The notes under the pieces are model-generated. The model did not search any database. It had not been told where the DNA came from and worked only from the letters and a program-made list of their open reading frames with translations. A program made the position numbers and the translations under genes. From Chloroflexota bacterium (GTDB lineage Bacteria; Chloroflexota; UBA11872; UBA12225; JAJDUF01), in contig JAJDUF010000017.1 in assembly GCA_022826725.1 (NCBI GenBank), forward strand, positions 1 through 47,955: 47,955 nucleotides of DNA, in the 5' to 3' direction. Shown piece by piece: positions 26,156 through 35,150 of this stretch. The stretch's first letter is position 1. Every line of letters starts with the position of its first letter.

Positions 26156-27253
26156 TCAGCCGAAGTTCGCACGGTTGGCCGCGAGGGCTTCCGGGTCTAA
26201 ATCTAGTCCCCAGCCCGGCCCCTCCGGCACCAGTGCATAGCCCTGGCAATACCGGATTCGCTGGCGCACCACATCTTGCTGATAGAGCAGGGGGCCGGCC
26301 GCGTCCCCTGGGTAGTCCAGGTTCGGCATCGCCGCCCCGAGGTGGAGCTGTGCAGCTGTCCCGATCGAGAGCTCCTGCGTAGTGCCGATCAGCGTCTTCG
26401 TGCCCGTAGCTTCGGCCAGGGCGTACAGCTTGCGAGCGGCTGCTAGACCGCCCATGGCAACCAGCGAGATGTTGAAGATATCCACCGCCTGCGCCGCTAC
26501 AAATTCGTACCCCTGCTGCAGACTGGCCACGTGCTCGCTGACAGCCGCGCCAATCGTCTCCCGGACTGCGCGCATGTCAGCCAGATCCTCGCGCTGACAA
26601 GGCGACTCGATGTGCGTGGGGCGGTAGCGTATCAACCGGCGTAAGGCTGCAATGGCCTCATCGCGGGGCAGTTGGTTGCTCCCATCGAGCGACTTGATCT
26701 CGACCTGATCGCCGTACTCGTCGCGCACCGCGGCGAGGAACCGTTCATCGGCCTCGATGTCGGCCCCCCAATAGAGCCGAAACGCATCCTGTCCCCGCCG
26801 CATCAAGTCACGGACACGCCGGAGGTTGTCGGGTATCTCATCGCTTGCTCGCATGCGGAAGATGGGATAGCAAACCCGGTAGCGGTCGCGCACCTTGCCT
26901 CCGAGCAACTGGTAGACCGGGACCTGTGCGTTACGGGCCACCGCATCCCACAAAGCGAGCTCTACGCCGCAGCGGATTTCCTTGTGGAAGGGGCCACCCG
27001 GGAATGTCTGTGCGAGCCGAGCAGTAAGGCCCGTAATGTCGGCGGGGTCCCGGCCGCGAAGGGCCTCTAGCAGTGTCCCTCGCAGCCGCGACAGCGGTGG
27101 AAAATCCCGCAACGAGTAGTGACCGAGATCGGACATCTCGCCTAGTCCGCTGATCCCCTCTCGTGTGTCCAGCGTAACGATGACATGCGGCGTGATCGAA
27201 CCGGTCTCACGCCGGGTATGCACTGGATGCAGTTGCAGATCAGTAATCTCCAC
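26156..27253 (-). CDS. Enolase-superfamily enzyme (mandelate racemase/muconate lactonizing type)
   Basis: About 365 aa. Metal ligands appear as D190 (SLDGSN), E216 (HIESPC) and E240 (VSEH). The K-x-K acid/base motif of racemases is missing (FRLYWGAD at that place), so it is not a muconate-type racemase; LIGTTQELSIGTA stands where other groups carry the second catalytic element. Function is open: dehydratase or cycloisomerase are possible. GTG at 27253 is preferred because AAGGG is eight to nine bases upstream; the ATG at 27262 abuts that site. It is the third member of the superfamily in this window. Confidence 0.8.
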   Translation of the reverse strand: MEITDLQLHPVHTRRETGSITPHVIVTLDTREGISGLGEMSDLGHYSLRDFPPLSRLRGTLLEALRGRDPADITGLTARLAQTFPGGPFHKEIRCGVELALWDAVARNAQVPVYQLLGGKVRDRYRVCYPIFRMRASDEIPDNLRRVRDLMRRGQDAFRLYWGADIEADERFLAAVRDEYGDQVEIKSLDGSNQLPRDEAIAALRRLIRYRPTHIESPCQREDLADMRAVRETIGAAVSEHVASLQQGYEFVAAQAVDIFNISLVAMGGLAAARKLYALAEATGTKTLIGTTQELSIGTAAQLHLGAAMPNLDYPGDAAGPLLYQQDVVRQRIRYCQGYALVPEGPGWGLDLDPEALAANRANFG

Positions 27254-27306
27254 TATGCTCATCCCTTCAATGTTGAAACACTAGCTTGAGGAAGCCTCGT
27301 AGCTCC

Positions 27307-28233
27307 TCAGAACGTTAGCACCCGACGCGGGTTATCCACCAGGATCGTCCGCACCTCCGCCTCGGTCAGGCCCTCTTCCTGGAGCAGCGGGACAAACGTC
27401 CGCAGCAGATAGTCGTATCCATGCCCCCAATTCCAGTGCAGCGCGGGTTTGCCGCAAATATCCATCGAAATCAGCAGTTGGTAGAGATGCCCGGCCCGCG
27501 CGATAGCCACCACGTTCCGCGCCCGCTGGCGCTCCGGCTGTGCCCCGGACCTGGGCTTGCGACCCACGTGGTCAATCTGGACGTAGGCGCCGGTCCTGGC
27601 GATGGCCAGCTCCAAGCTCACGTCGCGTCGCTCCCCGACGTGGCCGATGACGATTCGATCCGGGCGCACCCCTTCTTCCAAGAGCAGCTCGACCTGCTCC
27701 AGCGCCAGATCGCCGAAGTACGTCGTGTGGGTCGTGATCGCCGCGCCGATCTGGCGCTGCGCCCGCGCACCGGCCCGGAACACTCGTTCCTCGGCCGGCG
27801 AAATGTGAAAACGCTCGGTGCCCAGCTCACCGATGATCCCCGGCCGCACGCCCGTCCCGTCCGCGCCGTCGGCAAACTCTCCGATCAAGCGGTCGGTGAG
27901 CCGGTTGGTACTCAGCTCGTAGACCTCACGCGGATACACCCGTTCGCGGTACCAGCCGGCGCCCATAATAAGGTGCAAGCCGGTCGCCTCGGCCAGCCGG
28001 CGCATCCCGGCCGGATTCCGCCCCGCCCCAATCGTCGTCACATCCACGAGCGCCGTGCCGCCGGCCTCGCGGTACCGTGCCAGCTCCTCCGCTTGCAGCT
28101 CTTCGTCATCCAGGATGCCGTTGTACTCGTACCGGCCACCCCACTCCCAGAGATCGCACAACGTGTGCTCGTGCATCAGGGTGGTGCCCAGCGACTCGGG
28201 GGCGATGGCACCCGTCACCGTCTGGATTTGCAT
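27307..28233 (-). CDS. Phosphotriesterase-family metal hydrolase (PTE-like lactonase)
   Basis: 308 aa (beta/alpha)8 metallohydrolase. H21-x-H23 (MHEHT), the metal-bridging Glu E136 (GIIGELGTE) in place of the carboxylated Lys of true phosphotriesterases, H169 (TTHT), H198 (IGHVGER) and D258 (SMDICGK) are all present. The Glu-bridged form is typical of PHP and PTE-like lactonase groups. ATG at 28233 has GAGGAGG three to five bases upstream. In context it may open an aldonolactone or acyl lactone. About 45 bp separate it from the next minus-strand gene, so co-transcription with the enolase-superfamily gene is likely. Confidence 0.87.
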   Translation of the reverse strand: MQIQTVTGAIAPESLGTTLMHEHTLCDLWEWGGRYEYNGILDDEELQAEELARYREAGGTALVDVTTIGAGRNPAGMRRLAEATGLHLIMGAGWYRERVYPREVYELSTNRLTDRLIGEFADGADGTGVRPGIIGELGTERFHISPAEERVFRAGARAQRQIGAAITTHTTYFGDLALEQVELLLEEGVRPDRIVIGHVGERRDVSLELAIARTGAYVQIDHVGRKPRSGAQPERQRARNVVAIARAGHLYQLLISMDICGKPALHWNWGHGYDYLLRTFVPLLQEEGLTEAEVRTILVDNPRRVLTF

Positions 28234-28467
28234 ACGCCTCCTCACTCGATCCAATAGGAGTAGAGCCGCGCCTGCCGCAGCATGAGCCGCAAGCTCACCG
28301 TCCGGCCCTGGGGCGACATTGCACGCCGGTCAGCGACGCGCCCGACGACGATTGCCTGCATTAGGCTAGAATACCGCCTGCCGCGAGCCGGCAACCTCGT
28401 CCTGAACCATACCCGGCATTACACGGAGTCGTTCCACTGAGCCATCCCCCGACGGAGGCCTCCGAGC

Positions 28468-30192
28468 ATGAACGTTATCATCCTCATGAATGACAGCCTG
28501 CGGCGTGATCACGTCGCCGCATATGGCGATCCGGCACCATGGGCACGGCTCGGCCGCCCGGCCGACGAGCCATTCATCCACACTCCCCACCTGGACCGGC
28601 TGGCCACCCAATCGGCGCTGTTCGACCGCTTCTACGTCTCGTCCTATCCGACCATTCCCTGCCGCACCGACCTCTTCACCGGCCGCTACAGCTTTCCCCA
28701 TCGGCCCTGGCAGCCGTTGGAGCCGGACGACGTAGTGCTGTCCGAACTGGTCAGTGGCGCTGGCTACCTGCCAGTGTTGTTCTTCGACACGCCGGCCTTG
28801 GGCCACGACGACTACAACTTCACCCGTGGCTTTGCCGGCTGGGAGTGGATTCGCGGCCAGCACGCCGACCGCTACAACGTAGACGCCGTGGACCTCCCGT
28901 TGCCCGCCGCCCCCTATAAGCTCCGACAGTCCAGCTTCCAAGGCCCGGCGGCCACCCAACTCTATCTCCGCAACACTGCCGGCCGCGTGTACGAGCGGGA
29001 CTGGATGTGCGCCCGCACCATCTCCGCAGCGACCGACTGGCTGGAGCGCAACCACCGACGGGGCCAGCCCGGCGGACCACCGGGCTTTGTGCTCTACATA
29101 GATATGTGGGACCCCCACGAGCCGTTCGATGCCCCCGCGTTCGACGTGGCCCGCTATGCCGATCCCTCCTTCACCGGCGACCAAGTGATCTATCCCCAAT
29201 ACGGGCGCCCGGACTACCTGTCGCCGGCAGAGCACAACCACGTCCGCGCCCTGTACGCCGCGCTGGTCACAGTGTCCGACCGCTGGCTGGGACACCTGCT
29301 CGATAAGCTGGATGTCCTCGGCCTTTCGGACAATACCCTGGTGATCCATCTCACCGATCACGGCCACCTCTTTGGCGACCACGACTTGCAGGGCAAGCCG
29401 GGTGGCACATTGGGCCGGCTCTACGAGCCGAGCATCCGCATCCCCCTGATGATCCGGCATCCCCAAGGCCTCGGCGCCGGCAAACGGATCGCCGGCCTCA
29501 CTCAGCACGTAGACCTGCTGTCCACCATCCTGGAGTTCCTGGCCGTAGCACCACCCTCGGACGTGGAGGGCCACTCACTCTGGCCGCTGGTCCGCGGCGA
29601 AACGGAACGTATCCGCACGCACGCCTTCAGTGGGCGCTACCCGGTCGCACTGATGTCCGGTCAACGGGGACAAGCTACCCAAGTTGCCACTTTCGACGGG
29701 GCCGCCGCGACCGATACGGACACCACCCGGCTGGTCGAGGCGCTGACGGTCACGACGGAGGACTGGGCACTCATCTCCGGCCCCCGCGGCCAGCCCTCCG
29801 AGTTGTATCACTTGGGCAGCGACCCGGCGCAAGAGCGCAATGTGCTCACCGAGCATCCCGCCGTCGCCCGCGAGTTGCACGCCGCCCTGCTCCGGTTCCT
29901 CGAAAGCGTCGGCACGGCAGAGTCGCGGATCGCACCCTTCCGCGGCGATGTCACCGCGAGCGATGCCAAGCGGGCCCCGCCCGCGCTCGCCGCGGATACA
30001 CCCCTCTTCATCGCCGAGGACGCCCAGGGTACTACCATCACCTTTCGGTCGGCGGCCACCGCCCGGTTGCTGGGCTTTACTAGCGACGGTAGCTCGCTCC
30101 GTCAAACGACGTTTGGTGCCCTGACGCGCGCCAATCCCCGCGCACTATTCTGCACGCCCACCCAGTACTACCGTCTAAGCGATCTGGCCTAA
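28468..30192 (+). CDS. Sulfatase-fold hydrolase with Thr in place of the formylglycine Cys
   Basis: 574 aa, alkaline phosphatase superfamily. Metal-site blocks are NDSLRRDH near the N-terminus and LTDHGHLFGDHDLQGK. The segment PTIPCRTDLFTGRY aligns with C-x-P-x-R-(x4)-TG when T62 takes the nucleophile position (T62-I-P64-C-R66, TG at 71-72); C65 is at the x position. It is therefore not an FGly sulfatase by motif and may use Thr, as phosphodiesterase members of the fold do. GGAGG is upstream of the ATG. The C-terminal 90 residues are an extra, beta-rich region. The aldolase gene follows by 42 bp. Confidence 0.82.
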   Translation: MNVIILMNDSLRRDHVAAYGDPAPWARLGRPADEPFIHTPHLDRLATQSALFDRFYVSSYPTIPCRTDLFTGRYSFPHRPWQPLEPDDVVLSELVSGAGYLPVLFFDTPALGHDDYNFTRGFAGWEWIRGQHADRYNVDAVDLPLPAAPYKLRQSSFQGPAATQLYLRNTAGRVYERDWMCARTISAATDWLERNHRRGQPGGPPGFVLYIDMWDPHEPFDAPAFDVARYADPSFTGDQVIYPQYGRPDYLSPAEHNHVRALYAALVTVSDRWLGHLLDKLDVLGLSDNTLVIHLTDHGHLFGDHDLQGKPGGTLGRLYEPSIRIPLMIRHPQGLGAGKRIAGLTQHVDLLSTILEFLAVAPPSDVEGHSLWPLVRGETERIRTHAFSGRYPVALMSGQRGQATQVATFDGAAATDTDTTRLVEALTVTTEDWALISGPRGQPSELYHLGSDPAQERNVLTEHPAVARELHAALLRFLESVGTAESRIAPFRGDVTASDAKRAPPALAADTPLFIAEDAQGTTITFRSAATARLLGFTSDGSSLRQTTFGALTRANPRALFCTPTQYYRLSDLA

Positions 30193-30234
30193 CGCCGGCC
30201 CGCCGGCGTACCGAGCTGCGGAAAGGAGCATCCG

Positions 30235-31056
30235 ATGAGCCAATCCTCGCAGCGTCAACCGATCAGCCCCTGGGTCAATCCGGTCACTCGCGCCCTCCGC
30301 GCGGGCCGCGTCTGTGTCGGGGCGCTCAGTATCACCTTTCCTGGTCCGGCGGTGGCCCAGATCGCCGGCCAAGCTGGATTCCAATTTCTCTACTTCGATA
30401 TGGAGCACTCTGGTCTCACGATGAGTGACGTGGACCCGATCTGCACCGCGGCCAAGCTCGCCGGTACGGTGCCGATTGCCGGGCCGAGCGGCCTCGCCGA
30501 CTTCCTGATCTCGCGGACCCTCGACAACGGCGCCATGGGCGTCATCGCCCCCCACGTGAGTACCCGCGCGGAGACCGAGCTAGTCGTCAACGCCTGCCGC
30601 TACGCGCCCGTCGGCACGCGCGGTCTAATCACCGTGGGCACCCACACCGGTTTCGAGTATCCCGACGCGCCTTCCTGGATCGAGTCGCAAAACCGCGAGG
30701 TACTGGTGGCCGTCAAGGTGGAGAGCGCCCAGGGCATCGAGAACGTCGAGGAGATCGCATCCGTGCCCGGCCTGGACGCCATCCTGGTCGGCCCCGGCGA
30801 CCTGTCGGCCACCATGGGCATCCCTGGCCAGCTGGACCACCCCGATCTGGAGCAGGCTATCGAGCGGATGCTTGCCGCCTGTCGGCAAAACGGCATTGCC
30901 GGCGGCCCCCACGTCGGCAGCGCCGAGGAAGCCCGCAGGTGGGCCGACCGCGGCGCGACGTTCATGAGCTATGGCCTGGATGGCGTCATGCTGCTGGAGG
31001 CTTCCCAGCGTGCCGTCGCGGGTCTCAGCGATCAGCTCGGCGCACGCCTGGCGTAG
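30235..31056 (+). CDS. HpcH/HpaI-family class II aldolase
   Basis: 273 aa metal-dependent pyruvate aldolase family. FDMEHSG (residues 54-60) is the N-terminal family signature, and VESAQGIENVEEI with ILVGPGDLSATMG holds the metal-binding Glu and Asp. These enzymes cleave 2-keto-3-deoxy acids to pyruvate and an aldehyde. GAAAGGAG precedes the ATG. It lies between a sulfatase-fold gene and a sialidase-like gene on the same strand and near a PfkB kinase, consistent with sugar-acid breakdown. Confidence 0.88.
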   Translation: MSQSSQRQPISPWVNPVTRALRAGRVCVGALSITFPGPAVAQIAGQAGFQFLYFDMEHSGLTMSDVDPICTAAKLAGTVPIAGPSGLADFLISRTLDNGAMGVIAPHVSTRAETELVVNACRYAPVGTRGLITVGTHTGFEYPDAPSWIESQNREVLVAVKVESAQGIENVEEIASVPGLDAILVGPGDLSATMGIPGQLDHPDLEQAIERMLAACRQNGIAGGPHVGSAEEARRWADRGATFMSYGLDGVMLLEASQRAVAGLSDQLGARLA

Positions 31057-31176
31057 GCCGCCCGATTCCTGGCGGCCCTCCGGTTCCGCTCCGCCAACGA
31101 TGAGTGCATTCCATGTCCCGCTATCAGTTCCCCTCCGCTCGTTACCGCCCACCACCCACCGGGAAAGGAGCGCCCG

Positions 31177-32502
31177 ATGGCAACGCACTCATCGTGCAGA
31201 AAACTCGGCGCACGAAGGGTCGCGGTGCATGACTTGGAGCACATCCGCATCCACTACGACAACCACCTCTACCTGTATGCGCCCAACCGCGGCGGCCTCT
31301 GGAATTTCGGTGACGGCGAGCTTGCCGTGGCATACCTGGCCGGGCCGGTGGACTACAAGGCTCCGCTCCCGCCCGGCAAGCCCGGGCCGTACCGCCACTC
31401 GCACCCGCTCGCCGAGCGCGGCGCCCGCGCGGGTGGCGTGCTGCTCAGTCGCTCCTTCGACTACGGCCGCACCTGGCCCGACAGTGATCGCTCCTGGATT
31501 TGGCACAACGACCGCTCCGATAACGAGATACTGGACTGGCTCCGCCCGCGCGCGCCTGAGCAGCGGGAGCAGATTGACCTCACGCAGCCGGACTCCATCA
31601 TCCACTTCTGCCACGGCGAGTATCTACGGTTCCCTTTTGGCGGCCGGGAGTTGCGAAACGACCCTCGGCTCCCGCCGGGACTCAACTTCCACTTGGGACG
31701 CCGCGAGCATCACCCATCCTTCTCCCTCCGCAGCCGGGACCGCGGCCGCACCTGGGAGCGCCACGCCACGCTGATCGAGGGGCCGTCGTGGGCGCCAGAG
31801 GGCGGGTTTCTCTGTGTGAATCTCGGCCACGTCCGATTCGACGACGGCGTGCTCGGCATGGTGGGCGCTACCTATCGGCGCAACGCCGCCTGCTTCTATG
31901 CCAGCTACGACAACGGCCTGTCGTGGCAGTACGTCAGCGAGATTGCTCGCGCGGCTCACACACCCGATATGTACTACGGCTACAGCTATCTCGGGGTACA
32001 CCGGCTGCCCGATGATCGGCTGTTGTGCCTCATGCACCGGCTCCCCGAGAACTGGCCCCACGTGGCCTTCTCCGAGGACGACGGGATGAGCTGGTCCACG
32101 CCCCGTGCCGTCGTCAGCCCCGCCACCTACAATCTGCCCCTCACCGGCCCACTCCCCGACCGGGCGCCAGGAGACGACAGCGGCCCCCGGTACCGCTCGC
32201 CTCGTGCCCTGGTGCTGCGCGACGGGCGTATTCTGGTCCTGTTCGCCCGCCGCGAGTATCCGGCACGCGGGGGCCGCGGCATCCTGGGGGTGGTGAGCGA
32301 CGATCTGGGCGAGACGTGGAGCGAGGAGTTCGTCGTGCGCGATGGCGCGTACTGCTGGGACCTGGGGTATCCGGTCGTCACCGAACTGCCGGATGGCCGG
32401 CTGTTCACAGCCTACTGGTTCACGACCAAGGACGGCGACGAGCCGGTGCATGAGCGCGAGCTAGTACGCTACATCGCCGGCACCTTCTTCCGGCTCGACT
32501 AA
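31177..32502 (+). CDS. BNR/Asp-box repeat protein (sialidase superfamily)
   Basis: 441 aa beta-propeller. Five Asp-box-like motifs are visible: SFDYGRTW, SRDRGRTW, SYDNGLSW, SEDDGMSW and SDDLGETW. Neuraminidase-type catalytic Arg/Tyr/Glu residues cannot be assigned by eye, so 'sialidase superfamily' is structural only. No signal peptide is seen. AAAGGAG precedes the ATG. The gene ends 9 bp before the convergent kinase gene. Confidence 0.82.
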   Translation: MATHSSCRKLGARRVAVHDLEHIRIHYDNHLYLYAPNRGGLWNFGDGELAVAYLAGPVDYKAPLPPGKPGPYRHSHPLAERGARAGGVLLSRSFDYGRTWPDSDRSWIWHNDRSDNEILDWLRPRAPEQREQIDLTQPDSIIHFCHGEYLRFPFGGRELRNDPRLPPGLNFHLGRREHHPSFSLRSRDRGRTWERHATLIEGPSWAPEGGFLCVNLGHVRFDDGVLGMVGATYRRNAACFYASYDNGLSWQYVSEIARAAHTPDMYYGYSYLGVHRLPDDRLLCLMHRLPENWPHVAFSEDDGMSWSTPRAVVSPATYNLPLTGPLPDRAPGDDSGPRYRSPRALVLRDGRILVLFARREYPARGGRGILGVVSDDLGETWSEEFVVRDGAYCWDLGYPVVTELPDGRLFTAYWFTTKDGDEPVHERELVRYIAGTFFRLD

Positions 32503-32511
32503 CCCTCTGGA

Positions 32512-33498
32512 CTAGCGGCTGACGCGGATGGAAGGCGCCTCGATCTCCTGGCGGATTTCTTCTTCGGTGAGCAGCGGGAAGTCGCCGGGAATCGAGTGCT
32601 TGAGCGCGCCGGCCGCGCCGCCGTAAGCCACCGCCTTCTCCCAATCGCCGGTGAGTAGCCCGAACAGCAACCCGGCCGCATACGCATCACCGGCGCCCAG
32701 CCGCTCGACCACCTCGACCTCGCGCTCCCGATCCCGATACACCCGGTCGGCAACGACGATGCTGCCCACCGTGTTGTCATGCACGCCGCGCGCTTCACGG
32801 GTCGTCATCACCACCGCTTGCAGGCCAAAGCGCTCCCGTGCTTGCTCCGCGGCGCCAATCGCGTCGTCGGCCGCGATGCCGTAGAAGTCGCGTAATCCCT
32901 CGTGCGAGCAGAACAGAATATCGAGCTGCGGGGCAATCGCCAGGTACACCTGCTTGGCTTCTGCGGTGCTCCAGAGCTTGCTGCGAAAATTGGGGTCAAA
33001 GCTGACCAGCGCCCCGGCCGCCTTGGCCGCCTCGATGGCCTCGAACGTGGCTCGCCGGCAGCCATCGCTCAAGGCCGGCGTGATCCCCGTGACCTGGAAC
33101 ACCCGCGCACCAGCCAGAATCGCATCCCAATCCAGCTCTAACGGCCGGAGCCGCGCGCACGCCGAATCCGCACGGTCGTAGAGCACCGACGACGGCCGCG
33201 GAGCCGCGCCTTCCTCCAGGAAATACACCCCCGCGCGGTCCGTATCGGACCAGACCACGTGGGAGACGTCTACGCCGTGCTCCCTGGCGCCGTTGACAAT
33301 CAGCCGCCCCAGCGGGTTGCGCGGCAGACGGGAAACCCAGGTCACGCGCATCCCCAGCCGCGCCAGCCCGACGGCGGTGTTCAGCTCGGCACCACCGATA
33401 CTCCCGTGGAAGAGGGTGGTTTGTTCGATCCGCTGGAAGTTCGGCGGCGTCAGCCGCAGGAGCGCCTCACCGAACGTGACGACATCATACGGGGGCAT
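32512..33498 (-). CDS. PfkB-family sugar kinase, 2-keto-3-deoxygluconate kinase-like
   Basis: 328 aa. GSIGGAELNTAVGLARLG (residues 32-49) is the N-terminal PfkB signature, and GAGD at 268-271 is the anion hole with catalytic D271. The FGEALLRLTPPN opening resembles 2-keto-3-deoxygluconate kinases. GGAGG stands seven bases before the ATG at 33498; the upstream open frame is repeat. Product 2-keto-3-deoxy-6-phospho acid would be cleaved by an aldolase; the HpcH/HpaI gene nearby is a candidate, though that family usually takes the unphosphorylated acid. Confidence 0.87.
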   Translation of the reverse strand: MPPYDVVTFGEALLRLTPPNFQRIEQTTLFHGSIGGAELNTAVGLARLGMRVTWVSRLPRNPLGRLIVNGAREHGVDVSHVVWSDTDRAGVYFLEEGAAPRPSSVLYDRADSACARLRPLELDWDAILAGARVFQVTGITPALSDGCRRATFEAIEAAKAAGALVSFDPNFRSKLWSTAEAKQVYLAIAPQLDILFCSHEGLRDFYGIAADDAIGAAEQARERFGLQAVVMTTREARGVHDNTVGSIVVADRVYRDREREVEVVERLGAGDAYAAGLLFGLLTGDWEKAVAYGGAAGALKHSIPGDFPLLTEEEIRQEIEAPSIRVSR

Positions 33499-33581
33499 AC
33501 ACTGACCTCCAACGCGCGTGGTCCTGTCGGTAGGTCGAGTGTACCCGATTACCACTCCCACTTCCCCTACTGACTGAGGCA

Positions 33582-33607
33582 GGTACGGGGGGACCATAGG
33601 GGGGCGA
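33582..33607. repeat. Partial type C intergenic repeat
   Basis: GTACGGGGGGACCATAGGGG with trailing GGGGCG; only the right half of the unit is present. Nothing else is visible in the gap 33499-33688. Confidence 0.5.
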
Positions 33608-33688
33608 TACGGGGAGGCGGTACGCCACGCCACCGCGGGATACCCTTACTCTGTATTCTCTGTGGCTAAAGAAGCCTTCCCCGAGGAC

Positions 33689-34849
33689 CTACTCCCCGTA
33701 GACCGCCGTATTGGGGAAATGGTCCTTCCAGCCGAACCAGAAGGAGGGCGTCGCTGGGATCGCCGTGAGCCGCTGGCCGGCCAGTTGACCTTCAAGCGCC
33801 ACACCGGAGAGGCCGTGCCACTTCGTGCCCGTCTCCTCATCGGTAATCAGCGGCGCCGTCTCGGTCCGCTCGGCCAACTTGAAGGTAAGCGTCTTGCCCC
33901 CTACCGTGCGCGTAAAGATCGCCCCGCTGGCCGACCGATCATCGAACACCACCACGAGCGGCGTCTCGGCAAACGTCTCGTTCACGACCGGCTCCTCGCT
34001 GAGGCGCAGGTACGGGTACGCCTTGGGCTGGCCGTTGATCCGCACACCGAGCACGAACTGCTTGGTCTTCAGACGCTCGTCTTGGTACTTCTCCCCCAAG
34101 ATACCCGCATCCTGGGACTGCCAGTAGCCGCCATACGTCATGCGGCTCGCCTCCAGCTTCTTGAGCACCAGCCCATCGGGATGCTCGCGCCGCCACACGC
34201 CCCAAGTGGTGAAGCTGGCAGCCAGCATTTCCAGCCTGGTGCCCTTCAGCGGACCGTCAACCGCCGCGCCGAGCAGTTGGCTCCACAGCGACTTGGTCTG
34301 CCGGTCATACATAATCAGGACATTGCGGAACAGCTTCCCGGAAACGCCGAACTCGTAGAGGTCTCCGTTGATCTCGCGGGCATACACGATGCCCGTGAAG
34401 CAGAGCGGTCACCACGTTGCCGCGATGGCTAGGCCGCCCACGACGTCGTTGACAATCTCGTGGCGGTCCAGTTGCAGGACGGAGTAGGCGTGCGCTTCAC
34501 CATTGTGCTTGAAGCCCAGCACCGGCTCCTCGTCCTCAAGACTCTGCCGCTGCTGAATCTCGTCAACCGTCATGAATTCCGGATCGAAGATCGCCGGGAT
34601 GGCGTCGCGCGGCAGGACCGTGAGGATCTCGCTGGGGTCGAAATCGGCCAAGTCCAGCGGCTCCGTCGTCGGCTGGGCCGCGGCCGCCGTCGGAGCCGCG
34701 CTGGCCGGCGCACTCGTGCCCGCCGCACCAGTCCCGCCGCTCGTCGCCGGCGGCCCGCCAGCCTCCTCAGCCCCGCAGGCGGCCAGCGCGAATGCACCGG
34801 CCAGCGCCAGCAAGCGCGCAGTCGTCTCGCCGAATTGTCTACGATTCAC
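33689..34849 (-). CDS. DUF3179 lipoprotein with in-frame UGA (candidate selenoprotein)
   Basis: One 386-residue reading frame interrupted only by TGA at 34409-34411 (codon 147). Before it the product reads IVNDVVGGLAIAATW; after it PLCFTGIVYAREING. DUF3179 proteins have TWCPLCxTG here, so UGA replaces the first Cys of CxxC, giving U147-x-x-C150. A 7-bp perfect hairpin with a G in the second loop base lies 14-32 nt after the UGA, as in bacterial SECIS elements. Besides these two positions the only Cys is C25 of the lipobox (ALAAC), behind a Tat-like NRRQF signal. GTG at 34849 has AGGAGG five bases upstream. The 239 codons after the UGA are otherwise intact. Alternative: a TGC/TGT to TGA nonsense mutation. 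Confidence 0.75.
34373..34399 (-). promoter_or_regulatory. Candidate bacterial SECIS hairpin
   Basis: On the minus strand, 13 nt after the UGA, CGGGCAT (34395-34389) pairs perfectly with ATGCCCG (34383-34377) around the loop CGTGT. Beyond one A/C mismatch the stem extends by three more pairs (C-G, T-A, T-G). The loop G is 22 nt after the UGA, inside the 16-37 nt window described for bacterial SECIS elements, and is among the first two loop bases as the consensus asks. Chance hairpins are common at high G+C, so this supports rather than proves selenocysteine insertion. Confidence 0.5.
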
Positions 34850-34989
34850 AGTTTCCTCCTCGCGCCAGTGCGGCCATAATGTGCTCGTGCCGGCGCCGGC
34901 CAAGCACTAACCCAGTCCTCTCAATCATAGCCGTTCGACCCGACCGGTTCGGTAGCCTGGCCTACGCTCCGTCTGCGTAGCGCCCGCTC

Positions 34990-35049
34990 CGTCACTCCCA
35001 CGCCAGCGAGAATCCTCGTCCCCCCACGCAGCGGGGGACACAGGGGGTT
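34990..35049. repeat. Degenerate type A plus type C repeat
   Basis: GTCACTCCCACGCCAGCGAG followed by CCCCCCACGCAGCGGGGGAC and ACAGGGGGTT: same order of units as at 9931 and 13075, but the A palindrome is decayed. Confidence 0.6.
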
Positions 35050-35110
35050 GTCATCCACGGGGATGACCGGGAAAACGGCGCGGGAGTGGCGCCATTGCAC
35101 TCATTCGATA

Positions 35111-35116
35111 TAGAAT
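35111..35116 (+). promoter_or_regulatory. Candidate -10 box (TAGAAT) of the solo HTH gene
   Basis: TATAGAAT context, 34 bp before the start codon. No clear -35 element. Confidence 0.3.
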
Positions 35117-35150
35117 AGTGGCCGCAGCCCACTACCAGGAGGAGAACATC

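Larger units (their letters stand above)
34850..35150. other. 301-bp divergent intergenic region
   Basis: Between the DUF3179 gene and the solo HTH gene. Contains compound A and C repeats at 34990-35049 and a TAGAAT box at 35111-35116, 34 bp before the HTH start. No gene is apparent. Confidence 0.5.

Noticed and set aside
27332..27340. Replication origin suggested by a DnaA-box-like TTATCCACC
   Set aside because: It is a single near-match inside a coding sequence, with no cluster of boxes and no A+T-rich unwinding region, and 16 kb from the parS sites.
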